NCBI GenBank assembly: GCA_000421045.1
Contig: ATWC01000006.1
Coordinates: 55,729-119,728, forward strand
Direction: 5' to 3'
Origin: Lachnospiraceae bacterium NK4A179
Lineage (GTDB): Bacteria > Bacillota > Clostridia > Lachnospirales > Lachnospiraceae
Length of the DNA: 64,000 nt
Notes under the pieces: generated by a model
Databases searched by the model: none
Seen by the model: only the letters and a program-made list of their open reading frames with translations
What the model was told of the DNA's origin: nothing
Made by a program: the position numbers and the translations under genes
Shown: positions 55,540-63,966 of the stretch, piece by piece
Position numbering within the stretch: the first letter of the stretch is position 1
Layout of the letters: every line of letters starts with the position of its first letter

Positions 55540-56479
55540 GCAAACAAAACAGATATCGGTCATAATCCCTGTTTATAATTCCGAGGCAACGGTAAAACGT
55601 TGCCTTGATTCTGTTGCGGCACAGACGTTTAAGTCTTATGAAGTGGTAATAGTTGATGATGGTTCAACTGACGGAAGTGCCAGGATCATAGATTCGTTCT
55701 GCAAAAGTAATGCAGGTTTCAGATGCATAAAGACTGAGAATCGTGGAGTTTCTGCAGCCAGAAATACCGGCATAGAGGCTGCGGAAGGAGACTATATCGC
55801 CTTTGTTGATTCCGATGACAGTATCAGGCCTGATATGCTTGAAAAAATGTATGCAGCCGCAGTAAAAACAGGTGCGGACATAACGGCCTGCAGATATGCG
55901 TTCAATGAAATAAAAGATAAGGGTTCAGGCAGGATAAGTCTGATAGGCAGAGAGTCGATGATACATGAAATGATGCTTCCTAAACATGACGCGGCATCAT
56001 TTATATTCAACCGTCTGTATAAAAGGGCATTTATTGAAGATAAGCATATAAGATTTAACGAAAAGATAAGCGTGTCTGAGGACCTGCTTTTTAATACAGA
56101 GTGTGTGCTTCATGGCTCAAGGAACGCATTTCTGGATTCGGTGCTTTATTGTTACATCATTAATGAAAACGGAACAATGTTTTCGAAAGGCTTTAACAGG
56201 AAGAAACTGTCTGCAAATGATGCATATGACATTATGTTTGGTTACAGACTGTCCGAAAAAGAAATGCGTTTTACAAAGACCGCATGCTCTTTATACAATG
56301 TCATGCTTTACAGACAGTGCATCAGATACAGGGCAGATATTTCCGAGAGCGAACTTGATAATGTGAGATCGCATCTTTTGATCGGGGAAAGATTTATATT
56401 CAGAGAGCATGCACCTTTGAAGTACAGGCTGGGATTCATAGCCCTTAAGTATTTTCCGTGGGTGTTCAGGATAGTATAA
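55532..56479 (+). CDS. Family 2 glycosyltransferase
   Basis: A 315-residue GT2: SVIIPVYNSEATVKRCLDS, VDDGSTDGS, ENRGVSAARNTG and AFVDSDDS, the canonical capsule GT2 set. ATG 55532 overlaps the polymerase stop; ATG 55508 in the same frame has a better spaced GAGGA site and would add eight residues (MKRRRFTI), so the start is not certain. The last base overlaps the next start. Specificity unknown. Confidence 0.87.
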   Translation: MDKQTKQISVIIPVYNSEATVKRCLDSVAAQTFKSYEVVIVDDGSTDGSARIIDSFCKSNAGFRCIKTENRGVSAARNTGIEAAEGDYIAFVDSDDSIRPDMLEKMYAAAVKTGADITACRYAFNEIKDKGSGRISLIGRESMIHEMMLPKHDAASFIFNRLYKRAFIEDKHIRFNEKISVSEDLLFNTECVLHGSRNAFLDSVLYCYIINENGTMFSKGFNRKKLSANDAYDIMFGYRLSEKEMRFTKTACSLYNVMLYRQCIRYRADISESELDNVRSHLLIGERFIFREHAPLKYRLGFIALKYFPWVFRIV

Positions 56480-59064
56480 TGTCAGTTTTTTTATATAACA
56501 TAATAATCGCACCGCTTCGGTTCCTTCTTGAGTTTCTTTTCAATGTTTTATGGACTCTTACCGGAAGCGCGGGTATATCTATAATTGGTGTGAGCCTTGC
56601 AGTCAATCTCCTTTGTCTTCCACTATACAGAAGAGCAGATGAGATGCAGGCGGAAAGCCGTGGGAGACAGAAAGAAATAGAACCCTGGGTAGATCATATA
56701 AAGAAAAGCTTCAGGGGAGATGAACGCTTTATGATGCAGCAGGCACTGTATCAGATAAGCGGATATTCTGTTTTTTCATCACTCGGAGGGGTGAGCTCAC
56801 TTCTCCTTCAGATCCCTTTTTTTATAGCTGCTTACAGATTCCTGTCGGAATTGTCTGTTTTAAGCGGAACATCATTCTGGTTCTTAACTGACCTTTCCAA
56901 ACCGGACGCTCTGATAAAGATAGGTGCCGTTTCGATAAATCTGCTTCCTTTTGTGATGACAGGTTTTAATTTTATTTCAAGCTTTATCTACAGCAAGGGT
57001 GCACCGTTGAGAGAAAAAGTCCAGCTTATAATAACTGCACTTGTTTTTCTTGTGCTTCTTTACGGCTGTCCGTCAGGGCTTCTTTTTTACTGGACATTGA
57101 ATAATCTTTTCTCGCTTATCAAGAATATACTGTTTCGTTTGTTCAAAGGAAAGCATAAGAAAGTAGAGGATAAGAAAGTAAAGGATGTCGAAGAGAAAGT
57201 GCCGGAACATAGCTGGGCGAGCGGGTATTTTCTTGCTGCCATTCTTGCATTTCTGATATCGGGGATAATGATCCCGCTTTCGTATTTAAGTGCTTCCCCG
57301 CTTGAGTTTTTAAATCTTGGCAATTTTAAATCTCCTATGGAGATTCTTTTCATAACGGCAGAGATATATTTCGGGATATTTGTGTTCTGGGGGATCGTGA
57401 TCTTCATTTTCATAAACAGAAATGCAAGAAAAAAAGCGGAACTTATATATATGATAATCTCGTCCGGTATGCTGGTGACATATCTGTTCTTCAGTAAGAA
57501 TTTCGGTTCATTGTCAACGGGCTTGGTTTTTTCCGAGGATGTGAAAAGCAGCCCTGAGGCATCAGTAACAAACATACTGGTTCTTATCGTGCTTGCTGCA
57601 GTATTGATCTTTATATTCATAAAAAACAGAAAGGCTGCATTCATAATAATGGCGAGTGCAGTGGTCGTTGCGGCCGCGCTTAGCCTAAAGGATTATATAA
57701 GCTACAGGAATACTCTTGCGTCCTATGCTGCAGAGCATCCTTTATCAGCTGCACGTGCAGATAGCTATAACGGCAAATATATCAATCTTTCAAAAAATGG
57801 TAAAAATGTAGTGGTGATCATGGCTGACAGGGCTATAGGGCCTTATCTTCCACTCATATTTGATGAGAAGTCCGAGCTTAAAGACAGGTTTTCCGGATTT
57901 ACATTTTATCCCGATACAGTATCGCTCGGTGGCTGCACGAATTTTGGAATGCCGGAGCTTTATGGAGGATATGAATACACACCTGAGGCATTGAATGACA
58001 GGGCCGATGAAACGCTGGCCGAGAAATTTAACGAAGCACTAAGAGTCCTGCCGCAGGTGTTCTATGACATGGATTATGATGTGACTGTGATCGATCCGCC
58101 GTACGCGGGCTACAGCCTTATCTCTGACCTGAGTATATATGATGAGTATGAAGGAATGCATGTTTATGATATCGGACATGGCCGCATGCTTTCGGAACTG
58201 TCGGAAGAAGAGAAGAAGGTCGTGAACGGACTTGAAGGAGACAGGGGATGGCCATATATCATGTACAGCATGTTCAGGACCTTTCCTGTGTGCCTGCAGG
58301 ACTTTATATATAATGGAACTGAAAGAGCCGGTATATATATGACCAGAGGCACAACACTTGATCATGATTATCTTAATAACATTGCTGTTATGGAGAATCT
58401 TTCCGGTATAACGGAAATAAAGGAAGAAGGTGATTGTGCTCTTATCATGTGCAGCGGACTGCCTCATTCAAAGCAGGAACTGCAGAAACCTGATTATGAA
58501 TTGAAAGCCGGGACGGATAATTCTGCGTTTCCTCCAAGCGGAGTAAATACGGAGGAGATATATGATGTGAATATGAAGACATATCTCTGTCTTGCTGACT
58601 GGTTTGATTATCTGAGGCAGGAAGGGGTATACGACAATACCAGGATAATCATTACTGCCGATCACGGCTGGCGGAACGGAGACTTCCCTGAGAATATTTA
58701 TATGAACGGTTATTTTGATGCTGAACGCTATATGCCGGTCATGCTTGTTAAGGATTTTGATTCGGACGGAGAACTTAAGATTGATGATAGTTTTATGACA
58801 AATGCAGATACACCGGCACTTGCGCTGCAGGGATTCGGAGAAGTTAAGAACCCGTTTACGGGGAATGTGATCTCGTCAGACCGGAAGACGGAACGTCCGC
58901 TTATGATAACATCGTGTATCTATTGGAGCATCACGGATCACAAAGGGAACTGCTTCAGGACAGATGATTTTGACTGGTTTACGATACATGACAGCATACT
59001 TGATCCGGATTGTATACAAAACGTGGGACCCTGGAATGCGGATGCAGGTGAACAAAAACCATAA
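56479..59064 (+). CDS. YidC-like domain fused to alkaline-phosphatase-superfamily (LTA-synthase-like) domain
   Basis: An 861-residue membrane protein. Residues 1-215 match YidC/Oxa1: a first helix ending in LCLPLYRR, a cytoplasmic hairpin, SLLLQIPFFIAAYR, FWFLTDLSKPD, and CPSGLLFYWTLNNL. The groove arginine is replaced by N43. A Lys/Glu-rich linker (216-240) and about five further helices follow (up to residue 420). From residue 440 an outer alkaline-phosphatase fold appears: metal ligand D450 in IMADR, candidate nucleophile T487 in GGCTNFGMPELY, and D728-H729 in ITADHGW. That family transfers phosphoglycerol or phosphoethanolamine or cleaves sulfates. ATG 56479 overlaps the upstream stop. 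The join is in frame with no sign of assembly error. Confidence 0.82.
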   Translation: MSVFLYNIIIAPLRFLLEFLFNVLWTLTGSAGISIIGVSLAVNLLCLPLYRRADEMQAESRGRQKEIEPWVDHIKKSFRGDERFMMQQALYQISGYSVFSSLGGVSSLLLQIPFFIAAYRFLSELSVLSGTSFWFLTDLSKPDALIKIGAVSINLLPFVMTGFNFISSFIYSKGAPLREKVQLIITALVFLVLLYGCPSGLLFYWTLNNLFSLIKNILFRLFKGKHKKVEDKKVKDVEEKVPEHSWASGYFLAAILAFLISGIMIPLSYLSASPLEFLNLGNFKSPMEILFITAEIYFGIFVFWGIVIFIFINRNARKKAELIYMIISSGMLVTYLFFSKNFGSLSTGLVFSEDVKSSPEASVTNILVLIVLAAVLIFIFIKNRKAAFIIMASAVVVAAALSLKDYISYRNTLASYAAEHPLSAARADSYNGKYINLSKNGKNVVVIMADRAIGPYLPLIFDEKSELKDRFSGFTFYPDTVSLGGCTNFGMPELYGGYEYTPEALNDRADETLAEKFNEALRVLPQVFYDMDYDVTVIDPPYAGYSLISDLSIYDEYEGMHVYDIGHGRMLSELSEEEKKVVNGLEGDRGWPYIMYSMFRTFPVCLQDFIYNGTERAGIYMTRGTTLDHDYLNNIAVMENLSGITEIKEEGDCALIMCSGLPHSKQELQKPDYELKAGTDNSAFPPSGVNTEEIYDVNMKTYLCLADWFDYLRQEGVYDNTRIIITADHGWRNGDFPENIYMNGYFDAERYMPVMLVKDFDSDGELKIDDSFMTNADTPALALQGFGEVKNPFTGNVISSDRKTERPLMITSCIYWSITDHKGNCFRTDDFDWFTIHDSILDPDCIQNVGPWNADAGEQKP

Positions 59065-59067
59065 TAG

Positions 59068-59076
59068 TGCTATAAT
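59068..59076 (+). promoter_or_regulatory. Extended -10 promoter before the third phosphoglycosyltransferase
   Basis: TGC followed by TATAAT (59071-59076), about 43 bases before the GTG start at 59119. It shows that the last three cluster genes can be expressed separately. Confidence 0.55.
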
Positions 59077-59118
59077 ATGTAAACCTGCGGGTAAAATTAG
59101 ATAGGGGAGAATTTTTTT

Positions 59119-60531
59119 GTGAATAAGGACAGAACCAGAACACAGTTAAAGACCATGTACAGATTCATCTGCGGGACTCTGCTTGTTGCAGCTGCATCTG
59201 TTTCCTTTGCTTATGTCTGGGATAATTTCATTTCTACTTACAACGTATTTTCGCATCTGCGCGGACCGGGTAACTTTGCCATGTCGGTAGGTGTTTATAG
59301 CGGTTTTGTTTTTGCAATGTTCAGAGTGCTCGGATGCTTCAGGATAGGCGTGGACAGAATGATGAACATCATCGTATCGATAGTTCTTGGACTTCTGTTT
59401 GCTGATATAGCCATGGTCTTTGCATCAATGGCCATCACCGGTCAGTGGCGTTATTTTCCTATCATCCTTTCAAGCTACGCACCGATGTGGGCTGTACAGG
59501 CGCCTGCTATAGGGCTTTTAGGTGCTGCTTTTATTGCGATCTATAAGCTGCTTTTCCCGCCTCTTGAAGTGCTTGAGATAAACGGTGAATACGAGCATGA
59601 CCTCAAATATAAGGTTGATTCAAGGCCTGATAAATACAAGATCGTAAAGACTATCGACTGCAGCATGCCCATAGATGAGCTCGAAGCCGAGATGAAGAAG
59701 CATGACGCTGTGCTTCTCAATGACCTTCCTGCTGAGATAAAGAATAAGATACTGAAGATATGTCTTGAGGATGGGCTTCGTGTATATTTCACACCGAAGA
59801 TCTCGGATATTATCGTAAAAGCATCAAGTGATCTGAATCTCTTTGATACACCGCTCTGCCTTTGCAGAAATGTAGGCATGACGTTCAGACAGAGATTTTT
59901 TAAACGTCTTACGGATATCGTACTCAGCCTTGTGGCGCTTATAATCGCATCGCCGTTTATGCTTATCACTGCGATCGCGATAAAGATAGAGGATCACGGT
60001 CCTGTATTTTTCAGACAGGAAAGAGTGACAAAGGACGGAAAACATTTCATGATACTCAAATTCCGTTCAATGATCGTTGATGCCGAGAAGGACGGAAAGA
60101 GCCATCCGGCAGGTGAGAAGGATCCCCGTATTACCAAAGTGGGCAACTTCATCAGGGCAACAAGAATAGATGAGCTTCCGCAGATACTCAATATATTAAA
60201 GGGAGACATGTCTATTGTCGGTCCCAGACCCGAAAGATGGGAGCATGTAGAGCAGTATACTAAGGAGATCCAGGAATTCCCGTTAAGGCTTAAGGTAAAA
60301 GGCGGACTTACGGGATATGCACAGGTTTATGGCAAATATAATACAAATGCTCTTGATAAACTTAAGCTCGATCTGATGTATATAGAGAACTACAGCCTGC
60401 TGCTTGACTTCCAGATAATATGCGAAACAGTCCGTGTTATCTTCCAGAAGGAGAGTACGGAAGGTTTTGATGCTGAAGCAGCAAAGGAACTTCATGATAA
60501 GGCCGGCGTGGATTCGTCTGAGGAAAAATAA
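59119..60531 (+). CDS. Polyprenyl glycosylphosphotransferase (glycan initiator)
   Basis: A 470-residue polytopic WcaJ-type enzyme: about four helices (15-155), a cytoplasmic middle domain lacking an obvious complete CoA fold, and the transferase domain from about 255. The catalytic pair is D351-E352 in TRIDELPQ, with KFRSM, GDMSIVGPRPER and GGLTGYAQVYG. The GPRPER form is typical of capsule initiators that load Gal, Glc or a modified HexNAc. GTG start after AGGGGAG. Directly followed by PseC-like aminotransferase, so a 4-amino sugar could be its substrate (inference). Confidence 0.93.
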   Translation: MNKDRTRTQLKTMYRFICGTLLVAAASVSFAYVWDNFISTYNVFSHLRGPGNFAMSVGVYSGFVFAMFRVLGCFRIGVDRMMNIIVSIVLGLLFADIAMVFASMAITGQWRYFPIILSSYAPMWAVQAPAIGLLGAAFIAIYKLLFPPLEVLEINGEYEHDLKYKVDSRPDKYKIVKTIDCSMPIDELEAEMKKHDAVLLNDLPAEIKNKILKICLEDGLRVYFTPKISDIIVKASSDLNLFDTPLCLCRNVGMTFRQRFFKRLTDIVLSLVALIIASPFMLITAIAIKIEDHGPVFFRQERVTKDGKHFMILKFRSMIVDAEKDGKSHPAGEKDPRITKVGNFIRATRIDELPQILNILKGDMSIVGPRPERWEHVEQYTKEIQEFPLRLKVKGGLTGYAQVYGKYNTNALDKLKLDLMYIENYSLLLDFQIICETVRVIFQKESTEGFDAEAAKELHDKAGVDSSEEK

Positions 60532-61728
60532 ATGGAGAAACTTGCTATCAAAGGTGGTTTTCCGGTAAGGACTTCAAAGCTGTATTACGGAAGACAGTGG
60601 ATAAATGAGGATGATATCGCAGCAGTTGAGGATGTGCTGCGCGGCGATCTTATAACATGCGGACCTAAAGTCGATGAGTTTGAAACTGCGCTCTGTGATT
60701 ATACGGGGGCAAAGCATGCAGTGGCTGTCAATTCCGGGACATCAGCGCTTCATTGTGCCTGCATAGCTGCCGGTATAGGTGAAGGCGATGAAGTCATCAC
60801 CACGCCTATTACATTTGCTGCTTCAGCAAACTGTGCTCTTTATTGCGGAGCGAAGCCTGTGTTTGCTGATATCGATCCCGAAAACTACAATATCGATCCG
60901 GATAGCATACGTGCTCATATAACAGATAAGACCAGAGCTGTTGTGGCTGTTGACTATACAGGCCAGGCAGCAAAGATCGATGAGATCAGAAAAATATGCG
61001 ATGAGAACGGGCTTGTGTTTATAGAGGATGCTGCTCATTCCATCGGTACGTCATATAACGGCAGGAAAGTTGGCTCACTCGCTGACATGACCTGCTTTTC
61101 ATTTCATCCCGTAAAGACCATAACAGGCGGTGAGGGCGGAGCGATCCTTACCAATGATGATGAACTGTATAAGAAACTGGTCCTTGCCCATACACATGGT
61201 ATTACACATGATGAATCTATGATGGAAGGTGCGCCACACGAAGGTATGTGGTATTACGAGATGATCTCGCTTGGATATAATTACCGCATGACAGATTTCC
61301 AGGCAGCGCTCCTCATAAGCCAGCTTTCGCGCATAGACAGTTTCGTAGCAAGACGCAAAGAGATAGTTAAGATATATGATGAGGAATTCGCTAAGGTTCC
61401 TCAGCTTATAGTTCAGAAAGAGATCCCTGAGTCAGATACTTCAAGGCATCTCTATGTGATCAGACTGAATTTTGATAATATATCATGCACCCGCCGTGAG
61501 TTCTTTGATGCGATGAGTGCGGAGAACGTGCAGTGCCAGATCCATTATGTTCCGGTTTACTGGTTCCCGTATTATGAGCATCTTGGATATAAAAAAGGTT
61601 TATGCCCTAAAGCAGAGGAAGTCTATAAGGGCATCATGAGTATTCCGCTTTATCCTAAAATGACCGACAGGGATGTGGAAGATACAGTGCATGCTGTTAA
61701 AAAGGTGTGCAGTTATTATGCAAAATAA
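60532..61728 (+). CDS. pseC: DegT/DnrJ/EryC1 sugar aminotransferase, PseC-like
   Basis: PLP enzyme that aminates a 4-keto-6-deoxy UDP-HexNAc. The 398-residue protein shows NSGTSALH (phosphate site), ITFAASANC, IEDAAHSIG and the PLP lysine K195 in FSFHPVKTITGGEGG, the PseC-type signature. The likely substrate is the product of a dehydratase such as the one at 16579. It starts on the base after the upstream stop. Its last 73 bases recur at 62688-62760 with two silent differences. Confidence 0.88.
   Translation: MEKLAIKGGFPVRTSKLYYGRQWINEDDIAAVEDVLRGDLITCGPKVDEFETALCDYTGAKHAVAVNSGTSALHCACIAAGIGEGDEVITTPITFAASANCALYCGAKPVFADIDPENYNIDPDSIRAHITDKTRAVVAVDYTGQAAKIDEIRKICDENGLVFIEDAAHSIGTSYNGRKVGSLADMTCFSFHPVKTITGGEGGAILTNDDELYKKLVLAHTHGITHDESMMEGAPHEGMWYYEMISLGYNYRMTDFQAALLISQLSRIDSFVARRKEIVKIYDEEFAKVPQLIVQKEIPESDTSRHLYVIRLNFDNISCTRREFFDAMSAENVQCQIHYVPVYWFPYYEHLGYKKGLCPKAEEVYKGIMSIPLYPKMTDRDVEDTVHAVKKVCSYYAK
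61656..61728 (+). repeat. Direct repeat, copy 1 (end of aminotransferase gene)
   Basis: Last 73 bases of the aminotransferase gene. Repeated at 62688-62760, 71 of 73 identical. The differences are GCA to GCG and TAA to TAG, both silent. Confidence 0.9.
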
Positions 61729-61765
61729 ACTAACCATGTGATCGAATAAAGGGGAAGAAAATAAT

Positions 61766-62488
61766 ATGGGGAATGAGGATAGCAGCAGACTGATAGAACT
61801 GCATGAGGAATTTGATAAATTTGCTGAAGCATACAGAGATATACATACTCGCAATGTGCAGTCGGTAAGCGGTGAGGACAGCACATATTTTGCTGAGTAT
61901 AAGATAAAGGAGATCAGAGCAAGGTTTGGAAAGCTTAAAGGATCATTCCTTGATCTGGGATGCGGTGACGGTATAACGGCAGAGTTTGTTAACAAATATT
62001 TCCCGGCAATGAAATACGATGGGATAGACATATCCGAAAAGAGCGTAGAGATAGCAAAGTCCAGAAAGACTTTATCAAGTTCATTTCGTGTGTATGACGG
62101 ATATACTATTCCGTTCAAAAATAATACATTTGATGTGGTTTTCATGGCCTGTGTGCTTCATCATATACTTCCGTCAAAAAGACGGAGGATAATAAGGGAA
62201 TGCAGAAGGGTTCTTAAGCCCGGAGGCAAACTTATTATCTTTGAGCATAATACATACAACCCTGTTACGAGAAAAGTGGTCAATGACTGTATTTTTGATG
62301 AAGATGCGATACTGCTGTCTTCCAGAGAGGCCGAGCGCCGGATGAGACAGGCACGTATGCATAACATTGAATGCAGGTATACGATATTTTTCCCGCGGAA
62401 AGGTATATTTAAAAAATTTATCCCGCTTGAAAAGTATCTTTCAAAGATACCTCTCGGAGGACAGTACTATATCACTTCGGAAAAGTAA
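61766..62488 (+). CDS. Class I SAM-dependent methyltransferase
   Basis: A 240-residue methyltransferase with a Rossmann-like fold: motif I FLDLGCGDG (about 60-68), GIDISEKS as the acidic loop, and VVFMACVLHHI as motif IV. PGGKLIIFEHN comes next. C-terminal third is basic. It may methylate a sugar or lipid intermediate of the glycan cluster; small-molecule methyltransferases are hard to tell apart. The gene lies between the two copies of the aminotransferase 3' end, which suggests it arrived with that segment. The ribosome site AAAGGGGAAG precedes the ATG. Confidence 0.82.
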   Translation: MGNEDSSRLIELHEEFDKFAEAYRDIHTRNVQSVSGEDSTYFAEYKIKEIRARFGKLKGSFLDLGCGDGITAEFVNKYFPAMKYDGIDISEKSVEIAKSRKTLSSSFRVYDGYTIPFKNNTFDVVFMACVLHHILPSKRRRIIRECRRVLKPGGKLIIFEHNTYNPVTRKVVNDCIFDEDAILLSSREAERRMRQARMHNIECRYTIFFPRKGIFKKFIPLEKYLSKIPLGGQYYITSEK

Positions 62489-62687
62489 GAACTATACAGG
62501 GAAGGAAAAGGGACGGTTATGCCGTATCTTTATATGCCAATAACTTCCTCACACCGGCAGCTTGCCTGACGGTGGTACCGTTCGCCAAGCAGTTCTTACG
62601 AAAATGCCCCAAGTTATGATATATTTCCGGTAACGTTCACACGCCACATCCATGTGGCGTTGTTCGCTCGGCCCGCCTGATCAAGTT
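62489..62687. repeat. Hairpin-rich intergenic segment
   Basis: No gene is seen. It has GTAAGAACT (62485-62493) and its inverse AGTTCTTAC (62591-62599), and the perfect 9-bp hairpin ACGCCACAT/ATGTGGCGT (62641-62660). Shorter stems around 62550-62590 include ACGGT/ACCGT. The block TTATATGCCAATAACTTCCT (62530-62549) recurs with 17 of 20 matches at 63981-64000. Likely an interspersed non-coding element. Confidence 0.5.
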
Positions 62688-62760
62688 TAAAATGACCGAC
62701 AGGGATGTGGAAGATACAGTGCATGCTGTTAAAAAGGTGTGCAGTTATTATGCGAAATAG
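62688..62760 (+). pseudogene. Displaced 3' end of the PseC-like aminotransferase gene
   Basis: A fragment of 23 codons plus stop, 71 of 73 bases identical to 61656-61728. It has no start or ribosome site. It marks the original end of the gene, or a duplicated end, now 1032 bases downstream of the intact copy. Sequence after it (62761 on) differs from that after copy 1. Confidence 0.85.
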
Positions 62761-62778
62761 ATTATCAGTTGAAAAAAC

Positions 62779-62807
62779 TTAAAATTCAGATAATTTTGTG
62801 ATACAAT
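62779..62807 (+). promoter_or_regulatory. Promoter of the nuclease gene
   Basis: TTAAAA (62779-62784), 17-bp spacer, TACAAT (62802-62807). Two short hairpins (GGACT/AGTCC near 62815 and GACCG/CGGTC near 62842) follow in the leader, before the ATG at 62961. Confidence 0.45.
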
Positions 62808-62960
62808 ATTTAACGGACTATCAGTCCGGGAATTCTTTTCAGACCGTTCGGTCATGGGCTTTATTGCCTGCAGGGCAGTTTCTGCCGGAGATTCCATCGT
62901 AACCGAAAATACAGCAGGCAGGATATTTTTATGGAATTATCCTGCAGAAAGAGAGGGCAA

Positions 62961-63914
62961 ATGACCCACAGTGAGGAAACACGCACATTAAGAGAAAAAG
63001 CACGCAGATCGCTGAATGAAATGAATCTTATAGATAATTTTATGTTCGAACAATGTGTGTCTGATGAGGAGTATGGAGAAGAGTTTTGCAGGATTATACT
63101 TGAGATAATTCTGGGACGGGAAATGGGAAATCTGAAAGTGACTGCCCAGAAAACACTCCCGGGAATTGACAGCGAATATCACGGTGCAAGGATAGATGCC
63201 TTTATCCGTGAGAAAGGGAATGGAACCGAAACTGATGTGATAAGTGGTGATCTGTATGACATTGAACCCGACAAGAATGCACAATTCAGGAGAGCCCTGC
63301 CTCAGAGAACCAGGTTTTACAGAGCTAAAATAGATAGCAGAGCACTGGGAGTTAACAAGGAATATAGCGAAATCGTCAGATCTTATGTGATAATGATCAC
63401 TGACTATGATCCGTTTGGGAAAGACCGGATCATATATACAGTGAAGAATAGATGTCTGGAATTGCCTGACATGGAATATGATGATGGGGCGATGACACTA
63501 TACCTTTATTGCAGGGGACATGTGGGGGATGTTGGGGAAGAGTTAAAAGCCCTCTTGAAATTCATGGTCGGAGAGGGCACAATAGATACAGATGACAGCA
63601 GATTAGCTGATTTGAATCGAATGCTTGAAACAGTCCGTCACAGGGAAAGAACGGAGGGGTTGTATATGAAATGGTACGAAGAAATTGAGATAGAACGTAG
63701 AAAAGCCGGTGAAGAGGGCCGTGCAGAGGGCCGTGCAGAGGGCCGTGCAGAGGGCCGCGAAGAAGGCCGCGCAGAAGAAAGGGCTTTTATGGCTTCGTTT
63801 TATTCATGGCTGATTGAAAATGGCCGTAGTGACGATGTGAAACGCGCAGCTAAAGATGAGGCTTTTATGTCAAAGCTGATAGATGAGTACCGGCTGACGG
63901 TATCTGAACAATAA
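62961..63914 (+). CDS. PD-(D/E)XK nuclease-family protein, Rpn/transposase-like
   Basis: A 317-residue member of the Rpn-like/PD-(D/E)XK transposase-associated group. The nuclease core is seen at about 60-115: ARIDAFI supplies the Asp and YDIEPD the acidic pair. Positions after it (YSEIVRSYVIMITDYDPFG) fit the Rpn layout. The C-terminus carries an EGRA tetrapeptide repeat, five units, followed by a helical tail. Start at ATG 62961 after AGAGAGGG; the frame opens at 62931. Rpn proteins promote recombination-independent DNA breakage; mobility of this copy is unproven. Confidence 0.78.
   Translation: MTHSEETRTLREKARRSLNEMNLIDNFMFEQCVSDEEYGEEFCRIILEIILGREMGNLKVTAQKTLPGIDSEYHGARIDAFIREKGNGTETDVISGDLYDIEPDKNAQFRRALPQRTRFYRAKIDSRALGVNKEYSEIVRSYVIMITDYDPFGKDRIIYTVKNRCLELPDMEYDDGAMTLYLYCRGHVGDVGEELKALLKFMVGEGTIDTDDSRLADLNRMLETVRHRERTEGLYMKWYEEIEIERRKAGEEGRAEGRAEGRAEGREEGRAEERAFMASFYSWLIENGRSDDVKRAAKDEAFMSKLIDEYRLTVSEQ
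63714..63773 (+). repeat. 12-bp tandem repeat inside the nuclease gene
   Basis: Three perfect units of GAGGGCCGTGCA (63714-63749) and two degenerate ones (to 63773), encoding Glu-Gly-Arg-Ala repeats. Length variation would keep the reading frame. Confidence 0.85.
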
Positions 63915-63929
63915 TACAGAGAATAAAGG

Positions 63930-63966
63930 AAAATCCTTGATCAAGTTCTTGAGGCTTTAGGATTTT
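63930..63966 (+). terminator. Terminator of the nuclease gene
   Basis: AAAATCCT (63930-63937) pairs with AGGATTTT (63959-63966), then T. A palindrome CTTGATCAAG lies within the loop. Located 16 bases after the stop. Confidence 0.65.

Noticed and set aside
56479..57123. Calling this the cell's housekeeping YidC
   Set aside because: The conserved groove arginine is missing, the domain is fused to an enzyme, and the gene sits in a glycan cluster rather than next to rnpA or jag.
63714..63773. CRISPR array
   Set aside because: The repeats are 12 bp, contiguous and coding, with no spacers. No other repeat-spacer pattern was seen in the window.
62961..63914. Complete insertion sequence
   Set aside because: No terminal inverted repeats or target duplication flank it; only a partial direct repeat is visible and the right side is cut by the window end.
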